A stretch of 64,000 nt of DNA, taken from assembly GCA_016490725.1 (NCBI GenBank), contig JAEMHR010000002.1, positions 124,001 through 188,000 of the forward strand, given 5' to 3'. The notes under the pieces were generated by a model. It did not search any database. It worked only from the letters and a program-made list of their open reading frames with translations, and was not told where the DNA came from. Source of the stretch: Amphichorda felina. Its lineage: Eukaryota > Ascomycota > Sordariomycetes > Hypocreales > Bionectriaceae. Below, in pieces: positions 45,911 to 59,990 of the stretch. The position numbers and the translations under genes are program-made. The number at the start of each line of letters is the position of its first letter. Position 1 is the first letter of the stretch.

Positions 45911-47401
45911 GACTGGCTGGCGTCGAACGTGCCTTAGCTTGCGGTAAGGGTTGAGGATAGGTGCAGACCAAGTCGGGCGTTCAATCGAGGTGGGGGTGCG
46001 TGAAGGTGTGTCGGACAAGGTATGCACGAGCTTGGCTAGATCGGTCCGTTAATGCGTCGTTTCGGTGTCATTGAAACCCACCGACGTTTGCTGTCAACAG
46101 TGGGGCGCAGGTGGCTGATGCCCGCGCCTCGGTGTGGCTTGTGATTTGTCAGCTGGGCATGTCCCTGTTCCCAACGTCGGGCCGGGTTTAGAGCTTCAGC
46201 GTCCTTTGCCTCCCGCAAGGACCATAAGGATGTGCTCCCCGCCTTGGCCCATGGCCCATCGTGCGTCGATGACTCGAAAAGCCTAGCTCATGGTTTCCGA
46301 GATCAGATAGAATTGACATGCGATTGTCTCAGATCCATGGCACCCCCTCAACCATGGATACTGCAATACTACTCGTACTACGGAGTACTTAGATAGTACA
46401 TACATACATTAGTACTGTATGATGATGCTCCCCTACCGATACACCGCTACTAATTTCTTACACGGCGAATCCCCTGGCAGCCGACGACTGCTGAATATTA
46501 TAGGACGGTTCTGGACATTACCTCCGTGGCGCCGATGTCCATCGTCTGGACGGGCGCTTTGTGGTCCACGCGGGCAATAATTTGTTCTGTATCGCACGCT
46601 AAATGATCACCTACGTCGCTAGGCTCAAGTGTTACATACTAATAATGTAGCTGCCTGTCGAAGTATCAATCTATGGTACAAGCCTCCCTGGCATCTGTCC
46701 TTATCCGGGAACCTAGGCGGCGTATTGCCACAAGGTTGGAGGGGGTCTGGGGGGCGCTTAAGTTCTGGGCATCAACGCGCGGAACAAGGGCAAGTTGGCG
46801 TGAGGACAAATACGACGTAGAATGCCAATGTTTAAACCTTTTTGTATATACTAGCGTAAAATGGCATGCTAGCGATTAGGGACCGCATGGGCCAACACGG
46901 ACCATGCAGGGAGCAGGGACTGGGGTCAGGCTCGGCCAGCCGATGCGACCTCCATCTTGTATGTACTATTAGTATGTACTACGAGAAATGGTAGTACTCA
47001 ATGTACGAGGTACATGTCCGTAGCACAACGATCGGAAGAACCCTTCGAGGACTCGAGCATCAGATTTGACGATCGCTCCTAGAACCGCCATAGCCCGCTT
47101 TGTTCCCTGAACCCACTGCCATACATGACGGGTATGGGGCATGAGCACTCTAGGCTTCTTAGCCTGCGGTAACACTGAACTCATTGGTCTTGTACTGTGA
47201 AGATGAGAATACTCTGTAAACTCCAACTCCTGTTGAAAGAGACGGTGCTGTGCCGCCGGGAAAGATATGCCGTGGCTAGGTACTCCATAGTCCATTATTA
47301 GACCATCTCGCTTCCAGGGGACCAGGCCTGACGCTTGAGCCGTGCGGGACGCCCATGTCAATGCTCTCCAATCCCGCAGACCGCGCAGATTTGCGTCTTG
47401 T

Positions 47402-47452
<51 letters not shown>

Positions 47453-50400
47453 CCGACAAGGCGCTAGACCTGGGTCCGAGATTCCCTGACACTTTCAGCG
47501 AGCTGTATCCTTGCGGAGTACTAGTAATACGCACATAGTCAACTCGTCGACACTGTTGGGGGCCACTCACCAAAGTGATGTACTTGTTCGGGAACGCGGC
47601 TTTGCATACCTATTCTGTAGCTACTGCCTCCGCGGACTTGCTGGTCAACTTCAAGTCGGTACAAAGTACGGATACGAAGTACATGTACTCGTCCTGCGCC
47701 CCGGCCCGCTCCCCGCTGTTGGCCGCCAACGCTACGGCCCGCTCAAGAACCGGTGGGTGTGTGCACGGTCAAAGCCCCCCTTGTACTTTGACCCATCTGT
47801 TGCATAACCCATCCGTATATGTACAACGAGATGGAAGGCGAGTTAGATACTGTATCAGGGCCTCGGTACTTCTCTGCTAATGAATCCACTAACATCAAAT
47901 GACTTCCCTTCCGGCCTATACGCGTTATCTTAGCCGCTGGGCGGTGGTTGTTGCCTCGGTATTGTTGAAAGGAGATACATCGCCAGGAGCATTTTTACCG
48001 ATCCCAGCGAGGGGTTCTTGGGCATCCTCGAGGTAGTCTTCCATTTTGAAACAAAAGTAAGCGATCTTCTGTGTCCGATTCGAAATAAGCGGGGTCAACC
48101 TGCAGGCATTTCCAATTTCGCCAATGCATCGCCGTGACCTGTATACATCTCGACCGGACTCGATGGCGTGTGTGCCACCCCTGCTCCAACCTGCATCCAT
48201 AAGCCCACAGGGCTGATGCTCGAAGGATGTTACTGTTGGTCCGTGGCCCATTGACAGCAGGACAAGGCTCAAGCGCCTGAACCTTGGGGGGCGAGCATCC
48301 GAGGGCTGCCTCGAGGTATGTCACTTACACAGCGCCTGTGTGGCTGCTCCAATAACAGGGAAATGGTAGGTGTCACGCAACCACACCACGACTTGGCTAG
48401 GCAGGAGCTCATGAGTCAGACCCAGGGAGGAAGTTGGGGGATGGGACTGTCGAATTCCACACTGAATCATGGCGTCCGTTTTTCCATGGTTGTTCCTCCT
48501 ACTTGGCCCTCCTGGGCCAAGATAAACCATCTGATCTGACCCAATACATAGCTGCGGCTGTCGGTTCAATGCCTTGCCTGCGTCTGCCCCATGCCAGTAC
48601 TGAATGAAATATGCCGCCTTGAGGGATAAGCAGAGATCCCTTCCCCGATCCGTCACGGCCGATCTCGTTTGCTCGAGATGCAAGTATTATGTGGCTTCCC
48701 GTGATCTGCCAAGTTCAAAAAGTGTCTGTCTCTGGGCTTGCCATGTCTTGGCCTCTTCGAAGTTGGCCCGAGGTCTGGGCGGTGACTAGAAAGGCCCGGT
48801 CTTGAGCCATGTGACAAACATTGTCTTCTAATGGCCTTCCAGAAGATTGCCTCTGGGCGTTTTTACCAGAGAAAGCCTGTTCCTGTATCCCATGAATATG
48901 TTCAGCAACCACATAGTCCCACCCAGCAAGAGTAAAGCGGTCCATCGGTCGCGCTTGCGCGAGCTCTGGAACTATGCAATCTTGACTGAGGCTCAACGTC
49001 GGCGGAGAATGGCCTGAAACGCGGGTGTGTGTCCTGATCTTTAGTCCGCTCAGGCAATGAAATTCCTCTTGTTGACATGACATATGCGGACCGTTGTTGG
49101 TCAATAACAGCTACATCCTGTATAAGCCAAGTCAACATACCCAAAGTAAACACGATAAGCACAGCAGCTCATCCATAAATGGCGGACGAACCTCCTGAGC
49201 GCAGCCACCGATAACAAGGGAAGGAGAATAAAGTCAACACCGACAGCGACCACTTTTGTTGCAAGGTGAATATTGTGATCAGGTTTCAAATGTGATCAGT
49301 CATCCGGATCCGCTGCTAATTTGTCCAAAAGCGTTCACCAGGCTGTCTTGACTCAGCTAAACAAGGGCAGATTGAGCCGGCCCCTCATGTACTCGTATGG
49401 ACATAGCTGCTGTCATGGCCCTCCAGAACTTCCACCTATGAGGTTGCCTTATAAAGGGAGGGGGGCTTGAACGGGTGAGCGACAGCTAGCCACCATCGAG
49501 CCCGCGTAGCGACCGCTATCTGCCCCAGCTTGTACGAGTTACTCCTACTATCATACTATGCAGCGGTTTCCACCCGCATGCAGCAAGATCTTGACGATGT
49601 GTGGGAGCCTGAACTTGTTCGCGATTGGCGGATAGGCTTGGTACCATTACATACTCGTATAGTGTGAACCCCGTTCGGTCAGTCCCCGGTGAGAGCTGTG
49701 GTGACCGATGGAGTCGCGACTCACGTACGAAGTATCAGAAGCACCCATGCATCTAAACAAGGCTTCCCTAGTATCTTCTCCACGGACTCGGCTACATCGG
49801 TGAGAATTTACATCTGTGAAGGTTCAGAATAGAGGCTGCCAATATTCTCATGCCCCTGACTTATCGGTGTCTGAGAGCTAAGCCACAGGCGGTGAATTCT
49901 GGTGTGGTCAAATGGACCGGCATCAGATGAGCCATTACAGGAAAGCAATACCACCTACTTCGTAGGTCGGCCAATACTAGCGATGGATGCCCGGCGTTCC
50001 AACTTGGGCAAAACCTGGTAATGGAACTGAGGACGCAACCCTAAAAAGACGCTCGTGGATACGCGAAAGAATCATAGTTGGAAACACAGGAACCACGCTT
50101 CTCGACCACATGTAATCATCAATCCATGAGAGAGAGTGGGCTGCAGCCGTGACGCGAGGTGATGAATAGAGAACGATGGACAAAATCAAGCTCTGGGTGC
50201 TGGAATCTGAGACGAGGTTCTGTCATGTCCAGAGGACGACCAGTGGAGCACCTTCCTCTGTGCGTCGCTGCGCTGTTGCCCTCATGGAACTTCAAATCTT
50301 AACTGGGGAAGGAACAGCTGGGTGGGTAGGCCAGGTTCCTACAGTATACGACGTACGTAGTTGCCGGAATTACGCCGAGGATTTTGCGATTTTGGGGGCT

Positions 50401-53400
50401 TTTCCGCTGTCCTATTCGCGCGGGCCACCTCAGTTTCTTCCCCGTAATGAGCACTAGGATGGAAGGAGATGCACACTTGAAGTTACACAAGACTGGCTGG
50501 GCTGGAGTCTCGGCTGGGTGGGTGCCCTTCAGGCTTCACCGTCAGTTTCAGATTGCCAGCAACAACAGCCGAGACAGACGTTAGTTCGTTACGGATACAC
50601 GCCCCAGCAGGTCCTCAGCGTCACGGCAAAGTTGCTCATCATCAACGAGAAGACATCTGGAAGGCCGATCGTCAAGGCATGGACCAAAGAGTTTGACAAC
50701 CAACGGCCCTGCATATCTTTGGCCCCCCGCCCCTTCTCATCCAACCCAACTTCGGGGATTGATTGGTCTTTTCTTTGCGCCGTTCTTGTTGGGCGCTGCC
50801 CCAAGCTCCAAAAGCTTCACCAGCGATCAGACTAACAACAAATGGATGCGGCTATCAGATGATCATTGTCTCATCATGCCGTCCGTCGGGAGGGCCTCAG
50901 GCTCCCCGATGTAGGATTTCTTAGAAATGAAAACGATTCTGATGGTTTCTGCCGAGCAATACTCGTCCGAATAGGTTGGCTCTGGCCAAGGCCGCGCCAA
51001 AGAACGCCCGCGAACCGACAGACCGCAATCTACTGACTACGTACGTAGCAGGAATGCAGCATATTATTAGTTGATAGACTTTCTTAATCTCAGCCATTGG
51101 GCGCGCCCCTGCGAGGATGAGTGTCGAGTGTTGACACCCAAAGAGCAGCATAGTAGGGGTCGAACGTCACCCCGAATTCTCAGAAACGGCATTGTTGACA
51201 TATCAGCATCGCATGATTTTCCTACCTTTGGAAACCTGGAGCCCTGAACCCTGAAGCCATAAGCCCTGCGCTCGAGGCTAGGTACAAGAACGGCGGTCGT
51301 GCAGCTGCGCTTGGACAGGACCCAGCACACCGGGGCAGATTGGGGGCGGGCAAAACGGCCGTGCCACGTTGGCAATGGCCCTGGGGCCAGTTTGGGTTGA
51401 CAGGCGCATCAAATGATCAGATCCATCCGATCCGTTGGGACGGCACCCCGACGCATGTACCCGGGGGGTGTACCTCGCAAGCCTGCCCGCGCATCACGCT
51501 CGGACAGCCGGTGCCCCGCCCTCCTTTTCTTTTTTGTCGTCGTTAGGCACCCGGAAGCGAACCATCGTGGGCTCCCCCGACCAGTCGGCTGCTCCCCATC
51601 CGATGGAGAGGCCTGAGACGTTGGCTGGTTGGCTGCCTGCCCAGCTTGTCATTCCTCAGCCTTCAAATTGCACAATGTGGTTCAGACTCCCGATGGCGCG
51701 GAAAAGTTTTCGGCACCCTGCCATCTGGCGTCACAGCCATCGCTCTGTCCATCAAGGGAAATTGCCAGTCAATCAAAAGCGAGATCCGCACACGGGTCTC
51801 CGGCTCACCGGTGCACCGGGAGCGCCGGGAGTGTCCCCCGGCGCCAGCCACGACTCATCACCCACGCATGAAAATTGAAACCCCTCTTGCGGTCTCATTC
51901 ATCTCCAGACCTGTCCAGGGGTTGACCCGCAAGAGCGGCCAAACACCCGCCGCAGTTGGGCAATGACGACATCAGGTACATGCGAGTACACAGCGACCAC
52001 AGCTCGGTTCGAACAATAATCGAACACTGGTGCTTTCGAGTCCTCCATTATCGACATGTGTTCCACATACTCATATGGCCGTTATCCAAAAAGTACGTAC
52101 ATAGTACGAATACATACACTGTCCCTTTTGGGGGCGATCTGCAAGACTTGGCGGCGGCACAACTGTTGGGCTCTCACTACGAAACAACAAGTGAGGAGGC
52201 GGTGAGATGAGGGATCCATGAGCACCAAGGCTAGCCTTGCCTTGGTCCACCCAAACTCTCGTGTCCATGAGAGCCCTCTTCTTTCTCACCGTCTGTGATG
52301 GGAGAAAATTGAATCGGCAAGATGGAGATTGGACCCTTCACGAGAATTGCTGTATATGCGGGAATGTACAATGTAATGATGTGCTGCAGGATGACTTGCA
52401 TTGCATTGACTGATTGGGACGTCGCCAGGATCCGCCCAACGTGGCCGATGCTCTCGACTTCTTCTGCAGCTTCAGCTTCTGCAAGATGGTGAGACCGAGT
52501 CCCCGTCGTGAGTCTGGACTGGCAGCACGGAGTTGTCGTTGACGAGTACGAGTAATACCAACACCGACCCCCGGGACTTTCTGGTCCGGCTCCGCGCCAC
52601 CCCCGAGCCCTGGAGGGGATCTTAGCAGCTCTTGAGGTCCCTGGAATAATACGTATTCGGACCAATGCTTTGGAACGGTGGCCCATGACTCTTCAAGCCC
52701 AGGGCTCCAGGCCCCCACCCGGCCCCTGGGGTTCCCAGAGATGTACTACGTATGGAGTACTAAATGTGTGTACGGAGTAATACATACATGAAGTGATGCG
52801 TCCACGCCCCCGGCCCCGTCATAACTACTCGTCAGAAGCCCAGGTCGAAAATCGCTTCAAGCGCCAGATTCCCATCACCGCCATTTGTTCGGAGTAATTG
52901 GGGCTAATTGCACCCGTTTTTCTCATCACTATGCATATGTCACCTAGGCGAAGCTTGGCGGTGACCGATGGATGCTCTTACACTGCGTACTGTACTCCGT
53001 ACTCGTCTTGGACCACGCAGACGCATCAACAATAACCCACAACCAAATGTTCTTGATACTATCCGTATCATTCCTGAACTCCGCCGTGATGGCCTGCTGG
53101 TAATCTGTTACCCATTCATTTTCTAGTTACATTGCACCACTAGTCACATCCATCGACGATATTTTAAATATGGTACCTACCCAGGAATATTCCGTACTCG
53201 TGGTACGGGCATTCTATTACTGCTTCTGACTTTTTTTTATACGTACTAATCGGACCCAAGGCGTCTCGGCATTTGTTCCAGAAAAGTAACCGAAGAATCA
53301 CCCCGCGCGGAAGCTGGTACGGCCGAGATCCAACCGCGAACATCGACTAGGTGATTGATAACGGTGTCTTGGCTCCTATTTCGTGGTCCAACCATTCATG

Positions 53401-56400
53401 CTATCATGTGCATTGGGGTCATCAAAGCAGCTCTCTGCAACGTCACTTCATGTATCTAGTTCGTAAAGACTCCACCGTTCTTCCCGGACGGATCAGAGAG
53501 TCCCATCGACAACTCTCAGGAGAAGCTGCGCTGGCTGTGTCTCAGTTTCGTATGATGGCCCAACAGACGGCGGCCAGGCTGTCAGGCTTATTCCAAGCCG
53601 ATCATTGTGACGGGATGTGCCACAGCGGGCCAAGGCGTTCTAGGCGTTCATCACCGTGCACAACACCAACATGGCGGCAGGCAAGTAAGAACCTCATACC
53701 AAGCACAGATAATATTCGTGCGAATAGGTAGGAAGGTCAGTACACATGATGGGCTTGGCCCCAATCGGATAGCGGCGGGTAAACGGATGGCGTCGATGCA
53801 GTGAGACCTTGCGCGTCACTCGCGCCCAAGCACGGCTATGAGGCTGGGCGTTTGCAGTCCAGCGGATACGGCCTGTTGTTGTTGGTGTAGTCAGAGATGG
53901 ATTGAATGGTGCGAGTGTCCGACTCTCCCCGCCGAGGGAAACTCGGGCAGAAACAGCGCTTCTTGGCCGCCCTATCGGATGTCGCATGGCCCGTGATGGG
54001 CGACGTCACCATGCGCCGACGGTGGTCGGGAGTTACAACTTGACGCCAATGGCAGCCGCAAGAGCTGCCCGGGCAAACGGGGCATTGTTGAAAATGGCAT
54101 CTGCGTTTTACAGAGTTGCTGTTACTCCCCGTACATGCTCGAACCGGTGTCCTGCGTCGTGGGCGCGAGGCATTGCTGGTCTTCGAAACGAGATTGCTCC
54201 TCACCGCCTCTGTGTTGTTTGCGTGGCAGGTATTCGTGTTCGAGGCTCGCGGGTAGTTACCAGTGGACCGACCGCCCCCGTTCCACCTCGCGAGAGAGGG
54301 ACAAAAAATTGAGGCGAACCAGTCGGGGCTCGAGGACCAAGACGAGGCTGTCCGAAAGCCGTGGAGGCCGTGCAATCGTTTCTTTTCAGGCTGGTCACGC
54401 GGCAGAGATGTGCACCCGTGAGCGACCTGGGACCCATGCCCATCATCATGCATGTCGCCGTTCCAGAGAGTCCCCGTAGGCGCGCCAGCCCAGGTCAGCC
54501 GCGAAACGTGGTTGCCCACAAGCACCAAACAAGCCACCAACAGGGGCCCAAGGCGCAGGCAAGCGCCGTCTCCGTCACAAAATATCCTTCCCCAAATGTC
54601 CCGGGCCTGGGGTGAGTTAAGAGAGAATGAAGAAGCGTATTCCGTACTACATATTACTACTCGTACCTATGTATACACTGTAGGGGCATTTGCAGGCGGT
54701 GTATACGTACGTACATACTAGTAGTATGGACCGACTGCCTCCTATATGTGATTATGTGATACGCTCCCTGCGCCCGAAACCGACCCAGCATCATGTCGGC
54801 AGATGCCGCGCTGGCTGGTGCTGCTCAGTGGTGGCGATGGCATGCCCATTCGTCTGCCTACTTCGGCGGGGCGCTCTGCCGACGCATGCCTTTCTTACCG
54901 ATGAGTCCGATGACCGCGTAGAGCTGGGCGAAGCTTGTGCGGTGAGGCCAGGCGTTGCGGCGTTGGTGCCTTGCCAGGCGGTTGGCCAGCCTGGTTGGCC
55001 CTGGCCCTGCCTGTCGGTGCTGGTTGCAGCAGCGAACCGCCTTCAACCGCCCTCGAGAAGAATCGCCAGCATGCTGGAAATACCCGCCGCAGGAGGATTG
55101 CCCGGTGACAGACGCCCAACAAGCTAACCTCCGAACTGGTGGGAAGTTTGGACTTGGGACCTGAGTGGAGGGCAAGTTGGATAGTCCCACGCCTCGCAGG
55201 TACTCCGACTCCCTTACGCTCACCTGGCTGCAATCTCCCCTGCTGGATGCCCTGATTGGGCCTGCATTTCTTTCGTTTTTGTGCCGCCCTGGCCCAGATA
55301 ATCGGCGCAGAACCACGCCGCGAGGTACCTGTGCCCCTTCTAGTTTCGACTCGTACGAGGACGGTCAGTGCCTGGGTTGAAAGTTTGTTTGCAACTTGAT
55401 CGTCAACTCATGGCACTACTGTCTTTCCTATAGTACCAATTTTGACTGCCCACCAGCAAAGTTGCGCTCCTTGGCGGCCGTCAGATTTTGTGAGGTGTTT
55501 TTTCCCCTCAATTACTATGTATAAGACGAGCAATCCTCGTCGGGAGATGCTGGCGAACTGGATGCTGCCCTGGAGAGCCCAAACCTGGCCAACCCTCCTC
55601 GAGAGCTCGACGTCCACGCCCCTCTCATCGCTGACGGAGTCACGCCCCGGACCCAGGCTTCCGGATCCAAGGCGGCATGGATGATGGACCATGGCATGAC
55701 ATGGGCCCATATGGGCCACATGGCCCCGGCCTGGCAAAGCAGATCACTGGCCGTCACTTTTCCGGCGCTCCAAGTCACCGCCCCTTCGCTGCCACCGAAC
55801 CTCGAAGGGCCCCAGTCAGCGCAGGGCACTCGTACATTTCCTGTGTTACATACCGCTGCCATGTACCTCCACAGATTTCCGCTATTACAATACGTACCCG
55901 CCTACCTCGTACCGGCTCTGGTCCCCGGAAGATTGGTTGTACCCACGACAGCGTTTATGACCCCAGATGGGCCCTTATGACTCGGCTAGGTTGCAGGGTT
56001 ATTTCTCTCCTCCTCATTGATCTTCTTATATTCCTCCTCGTCCGCTTCTTTTCACTCCTGTGCTGCCCCCGAAATTTTTGCATATGCGAAATATCGTATT
56101 GTGCCTCTTCCGCTTCCTGTTTCTCCCTCGTGACTTCCTCGCATATACCTATCTATTCCCTCCCGCACCTACCTCACAACGACTATCACATACCGGTACC
56201 TGCCTAAGACTTTGTAACTGACATCATCGTCCGGTCTTTGAGCCTTTTCAACATTACCGCCGTTTCCGGAGACTTTTAAAGCTGTTTTTGACCAACTGCC
56301 TTCACAACTTCCTAGCTTTGAGTTTTTACAACCCTTGCTGGGCTCTGGTGTTGGGTGCGGATCACACATCTCGAACCTTTAATCAGCCACGACTTTCATG

Positions 56401-56464
56401 GTGTACGACGAGCTTGTTGGGAATCCAAACTTCATCTCGTCCGCACAAGGACGAAAAGGCCAAA
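45911..56464. other. 10.5-kb spacer with no supported gene
   Basis: By far the longest gene-free stretch in the window. All frames of 60-234 codons here overlap others on the opposite strand, lack family resemblance and often have repeat-like composition. It contains a CAA microsatellite (47402-47452), four... exact and variant TACGGAGTA motifs (46379, 52771, 52993 exact), and abundant GTAC palindromes. The end near the MFS gene is pyrimidine-rich and may be a long promoter or 5' leader. I saw no tRNA, rRNA or transposase signature. Undetected orphan genes or non-coding transcripts remain possible. Confidence 0.6.
47402..47452. repeat. Trinucleotide microsatellite (ACA)n, about 17 perfect copies
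   Basis: An uninterrupted ACA/CAA run is directly visible. It would encode poly-Gln, poly-Asn or poly-Thr in its frames, but no real gene covers it. Confidence 0.97.
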
Positions 56465-58405
56465 ATGAGAGCGTATGGCTCTGTCGCCAGGGCTCGTCGA
56501 GCCTCCAGCAGCCGCCATGACAGAATCGCGCCGCCCTTCCCGGCCAAGCAGATGTTTGTCCTAGGTATGAACTAGTTTCTTGTTGACAACTACTACCGCT
56601 TTGGAGAGCTAACCTGTCTCCAGCGTGCTGCCGGATATGCGAGCCCATCGCTTTCATGTCTATATTCCCCTACATTTACTACATGATTGAGGACTTCCAC
56701 ATCACCGACGACTCCAGCAAGATCTCGGTCTACGCCGGCATGGTCACGTCCGCCTTCGCCTTGGCCGAGTTTGCGACCGGCGTTCTTTGGGGGAGGCTGA
56801 GCGATAAGATTGGTCGCAAACCCGTGCTGCTGTTCGGACTCGTTGGCACCGCCCTCAGTGTCCTCGTCTTTGGCTTCGCCCCCAGTTTACCTGTTGCACT
56901 ATTTGCGCGTGCTCTGGGTGGACTCCTAAACGGGTATGCCCGAATCTTCACTCACTGTTGAGAAAAGGGTTGCGGCTAACTCTCATTCAGAAACATTGGG
57001 GTCTTGCAGACAACAGTTGCGGAGCTGGTTACGGTGAAGGAACAGCAGCGTTAGTGATCTCGGTGTCATCATACTGGGCAGATGTTGACCTGTTTGCAGC
57101 TCGAGCATATACCATTATGCCAATGGTCTGGTGCATCGGGTAAGCAATAGCGAGTTTCGAAAGGTTTTGTAGCTAATCTAACGCGATTGCAGATCTATTG
57201 TCGGCCCAATGATTGGAGGTGCTCTGGCTCGGCCATGCATCAGCTATCCTGAACTCTTCCCCAGAGGAACCATTTGGGATCACTACCCATACCTGCTACC
57301 CAACCTGTTCAGTGCCGCTACTGTGTTTGTCGGTGTCATTATTGGCATCCTTTTCCTCGAAGAGACGCACGCCATCAAGAAGCATAGCCGCGATCGGGGC
57401 AGAGAGATTGGCGACTATATCCTGTCAAAAGTTCCGGGATTGTCTTGCCGCGAGCGTAACCCGGAGAAGCAGTCTCTTCTCAATAATGACCGCGGAATTA
57501 TCCAAGACAGTTTCGACGAAGAGTGCCTTCCCGAGTACCAAAGCCAGGATAACTCCCCGAAGTTGGTCCCTCAGGCCGATCCCGCGCCTGTCGAAACAGT
57601 CCCGCATCCGGTTCCCGGCTCTCCTAATTTCAAGATTTTCACGAAGCCTGTCATCATGAACATTATTTCGTATGGTATTCTAGCTTTGTAAGTATCATCC
57701 AAGTCTCATGCCAAGGTCTAGTGCTAATACCGGGGCAGCCACACAATGACCTTTGACCAGCTTCTTCCGGTCTTCCTCAGCACCGCTCCCCCGAAACACC
57801 CGAACGTGGAGCTACCGTTCAAGTTCATCGATGGGTTCGGCCTTGAGACGAAGACGATCGGAATCATCATGTCAGTTCAGGGCACCTACTCCTTGGTATC
57901 AAACTACATTCTCGTGGCACCGGTCACCCGCCGACTCGGATCGCTGCGCCTGTTTCGATTTCTGGCCCTCTCGTACTTTGCACTGTACTTGGTCACACCA
58001 TATCTCGTGCTTCTGCCCGAGAACATGAGAATGCCAGCCATTTACGTCCTGGTGGTCTGGAAATGCACCTTTTCAACCATGGCATATCCCAGCAATGCCA
58101 TCCTGCTAGCAAATTCGGCTCCCTCGAAGCAGGTCCTCGGCACCATCAACGGCATCGCAGCCTCGACGGCGAGTTTGTGTCGAGCACTCGGTCCCACGGT
58201 CTCCGGTCTTCTTTACTCGCTCGGTCTTCGAACTGGGTACTCTGGGTTGGCCTGGTGGTTCAGTGGAATTGTCACGATTGCTGGAGCATACCTCAGTCTG
58301 CAGATCACCGAGGGAGGCCAGCAACAGGATGTGCCGGCAGACACACTGGACCCCCTCGAGGATGAGCGACTTCTCGACGACTATGACGACGACGACAGCG
58401 TTTGA
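56465..58405 (+). CDS. MFS transporter, DHA1/ZIFL-like vacuolar type
   Basis: Six exons: 56465-56564, 56624-56933, 56991-57049 (59 nt), 57100-57139 (40 nt), 57193-57687 and 57739-58405, giving 556 aa. The N-terminal tail is basic (MRAYGSVARARRASS). TM1 starts LACCRICEPIAFMSIFPYIYYMIEDF. The MFS motif A is GVLWGRLSDKIGRKPVLLFG, motif B/C-like GNIGVLQTTVAE and GSIVGPMIGGALA follow. A long hydrophilic loop (HAIKKHSRDRG to FKIFTKPV) separates the two halves, and the tail is acidic (DEERLLDDYDDDD). The family resembles yeast YCR023C and plant ZIFL carriers. The substrate is not known. All introns are 46-60 bp with GT-AG ends. Confidence 0.9.
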
Positions 58406-59844
58406 ATGAACAACAGATGACATTTTACGCAATATGCATTTCACCTAACAGGCTTGGGGACAAGTGCTCGAGCCAGTAACCATTATCTTAGTCAGTGTTT
58501 AATAGTCCTACGACCCTCTCACGACAAATACCCCTCTAGATTCGGCGACGGGGGTCGGCGTTAGTTTTTTGAACTGGATTTTATCTCATCTTGGGTTTTT
58601 TTTGTCCCTTTTTGTGGCGCAGGAGCTCTCAATACATAGACAGGGGCATTCGTTTGGAACGACAGAAATTCGGGCATGCAACGGCGTCAAATATTGGAAT
58701 ACGCAAGTGGTCCTCAGGCCAGGAAAACTTCCGGAAGGGAGGCATTAGCGATTTCAGTGTGGTTTTACACGAAATTTCGGGGCATTTGGGTGGAATGTGA
58801 CGGAACATTGGAACAACGGTACATGAGCATCACTCGACTACTAAATAAGTGGTACCAATGACGAATACGAAATCACCTTTTGACGAGTCGCCGTGCGTCT
58901 CAAGACAAGCGTGATTTTCAAAACAGTCGACTTAACTCTACTCTTTTGTATTCGTGCTCGTCTATAACATCTTTCCTACGGACATTAGAAGTATCGAGGA
59001 CAGGATGGAAGCGAAGTGTGGGATTTGACGATCTGTCATTGGCCGATGGGATTGGGTAAAAAGGGATTGATTGAGATGCTTATCGGAGGGTCTAAGTGTT
59101 GGTCTACGCCCGCATTGGCAACTGCCTCCCTACTAACGCACAAACGCACAAACGAGCGGGCGCACATTGTCAACTTGGGGTCCCGCCTCGTGGCGCTGTG
59201 ACTAATAAGAGTACTAGTATTTAAGGCTGGGGAGGAAGCTCACGGCGGATGGACAGCAAACAGAATGTGGGTACTATGTAACTAGTATTTGTATGTACGG
59301 AGTATTTGATGCCTCTGCGAGCCCCTGGGGACGAAACACGCAGGGCCGAGTTGCCTCTGTGAACCCCTGGCGACGATGCCAAGTCGCAAACACTGGCTGA
59401 CTGGAGTGAGTTGCCCCCCGCCATAGCCCATGGGAGGGCTGGGAGTTCCACGAGTATCAATCCCACTCTGCGGATACCATTGAACAATGCATGATCCCGC
59501 CGAAGCCCCGAGACTATCAAGCAGTGGCTTATGCTGGCTAACCCACTCCTGGGAACGCCTCGGTTTATCGATCAACCCGAGTCCCTAGTCGAGAGTGACG
59601 CCTGACCAGAGAGATGAAGAAGGGGAGTCGAGTGCGGGGGCGCGCAGGCAGAGTCTAAGTTAGTGCCTAGGTAGGTAAGGTAGGTAGGTAGGCAGGGAGG
59701 GAGGACGGTGGTGGTTGCTTATCAGTGGGTGGTTCCTCGTAATAGGGACGGATTGGGAGGCCCAGGCACCGTAGAGACTGCTACTCGTAGACTAGCTTGT
59801 AGGGGACCCGCAACCCACAACCCGCCTGTGGGGCTCCCACGCCC

Positions 59845-59872
59845 AAACGACGAACGACGAACGACGAACGAC
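59845..59872. repeat. 7-bp tandem repeat CGAACGA, about 4 copies
   Basis: Visible directly as ACGACGAACGACGAACGACGAACGACGG. A minisatellite in the upstream spacer. Confidence 0.8.
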
Positions 59873-59990
59873 GGGCGACGAGCAACGGCGACTTGGCTGG
59901 AGGTTGCCTTGGTTGCCAACCTACCGCCCACCGACTCGAGGCTGCACGATGCAACAATCCTGAGCCCCAAATCTTCAAGTCGCATCCCCT

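Noticed and set aside
46969..47361. 130-codon minus-strand open frame next to the CAA repeat
   Set aside because: No recognisable domain or codon bias; in a spacer full of similar-sized random frames.
53836..54540. 234-codon minus-strand open frame
   Set aside because: Ser/Arg/Pro/Cys-rich low-information sequence with equally long frames antisense; no start context or homologous motif.
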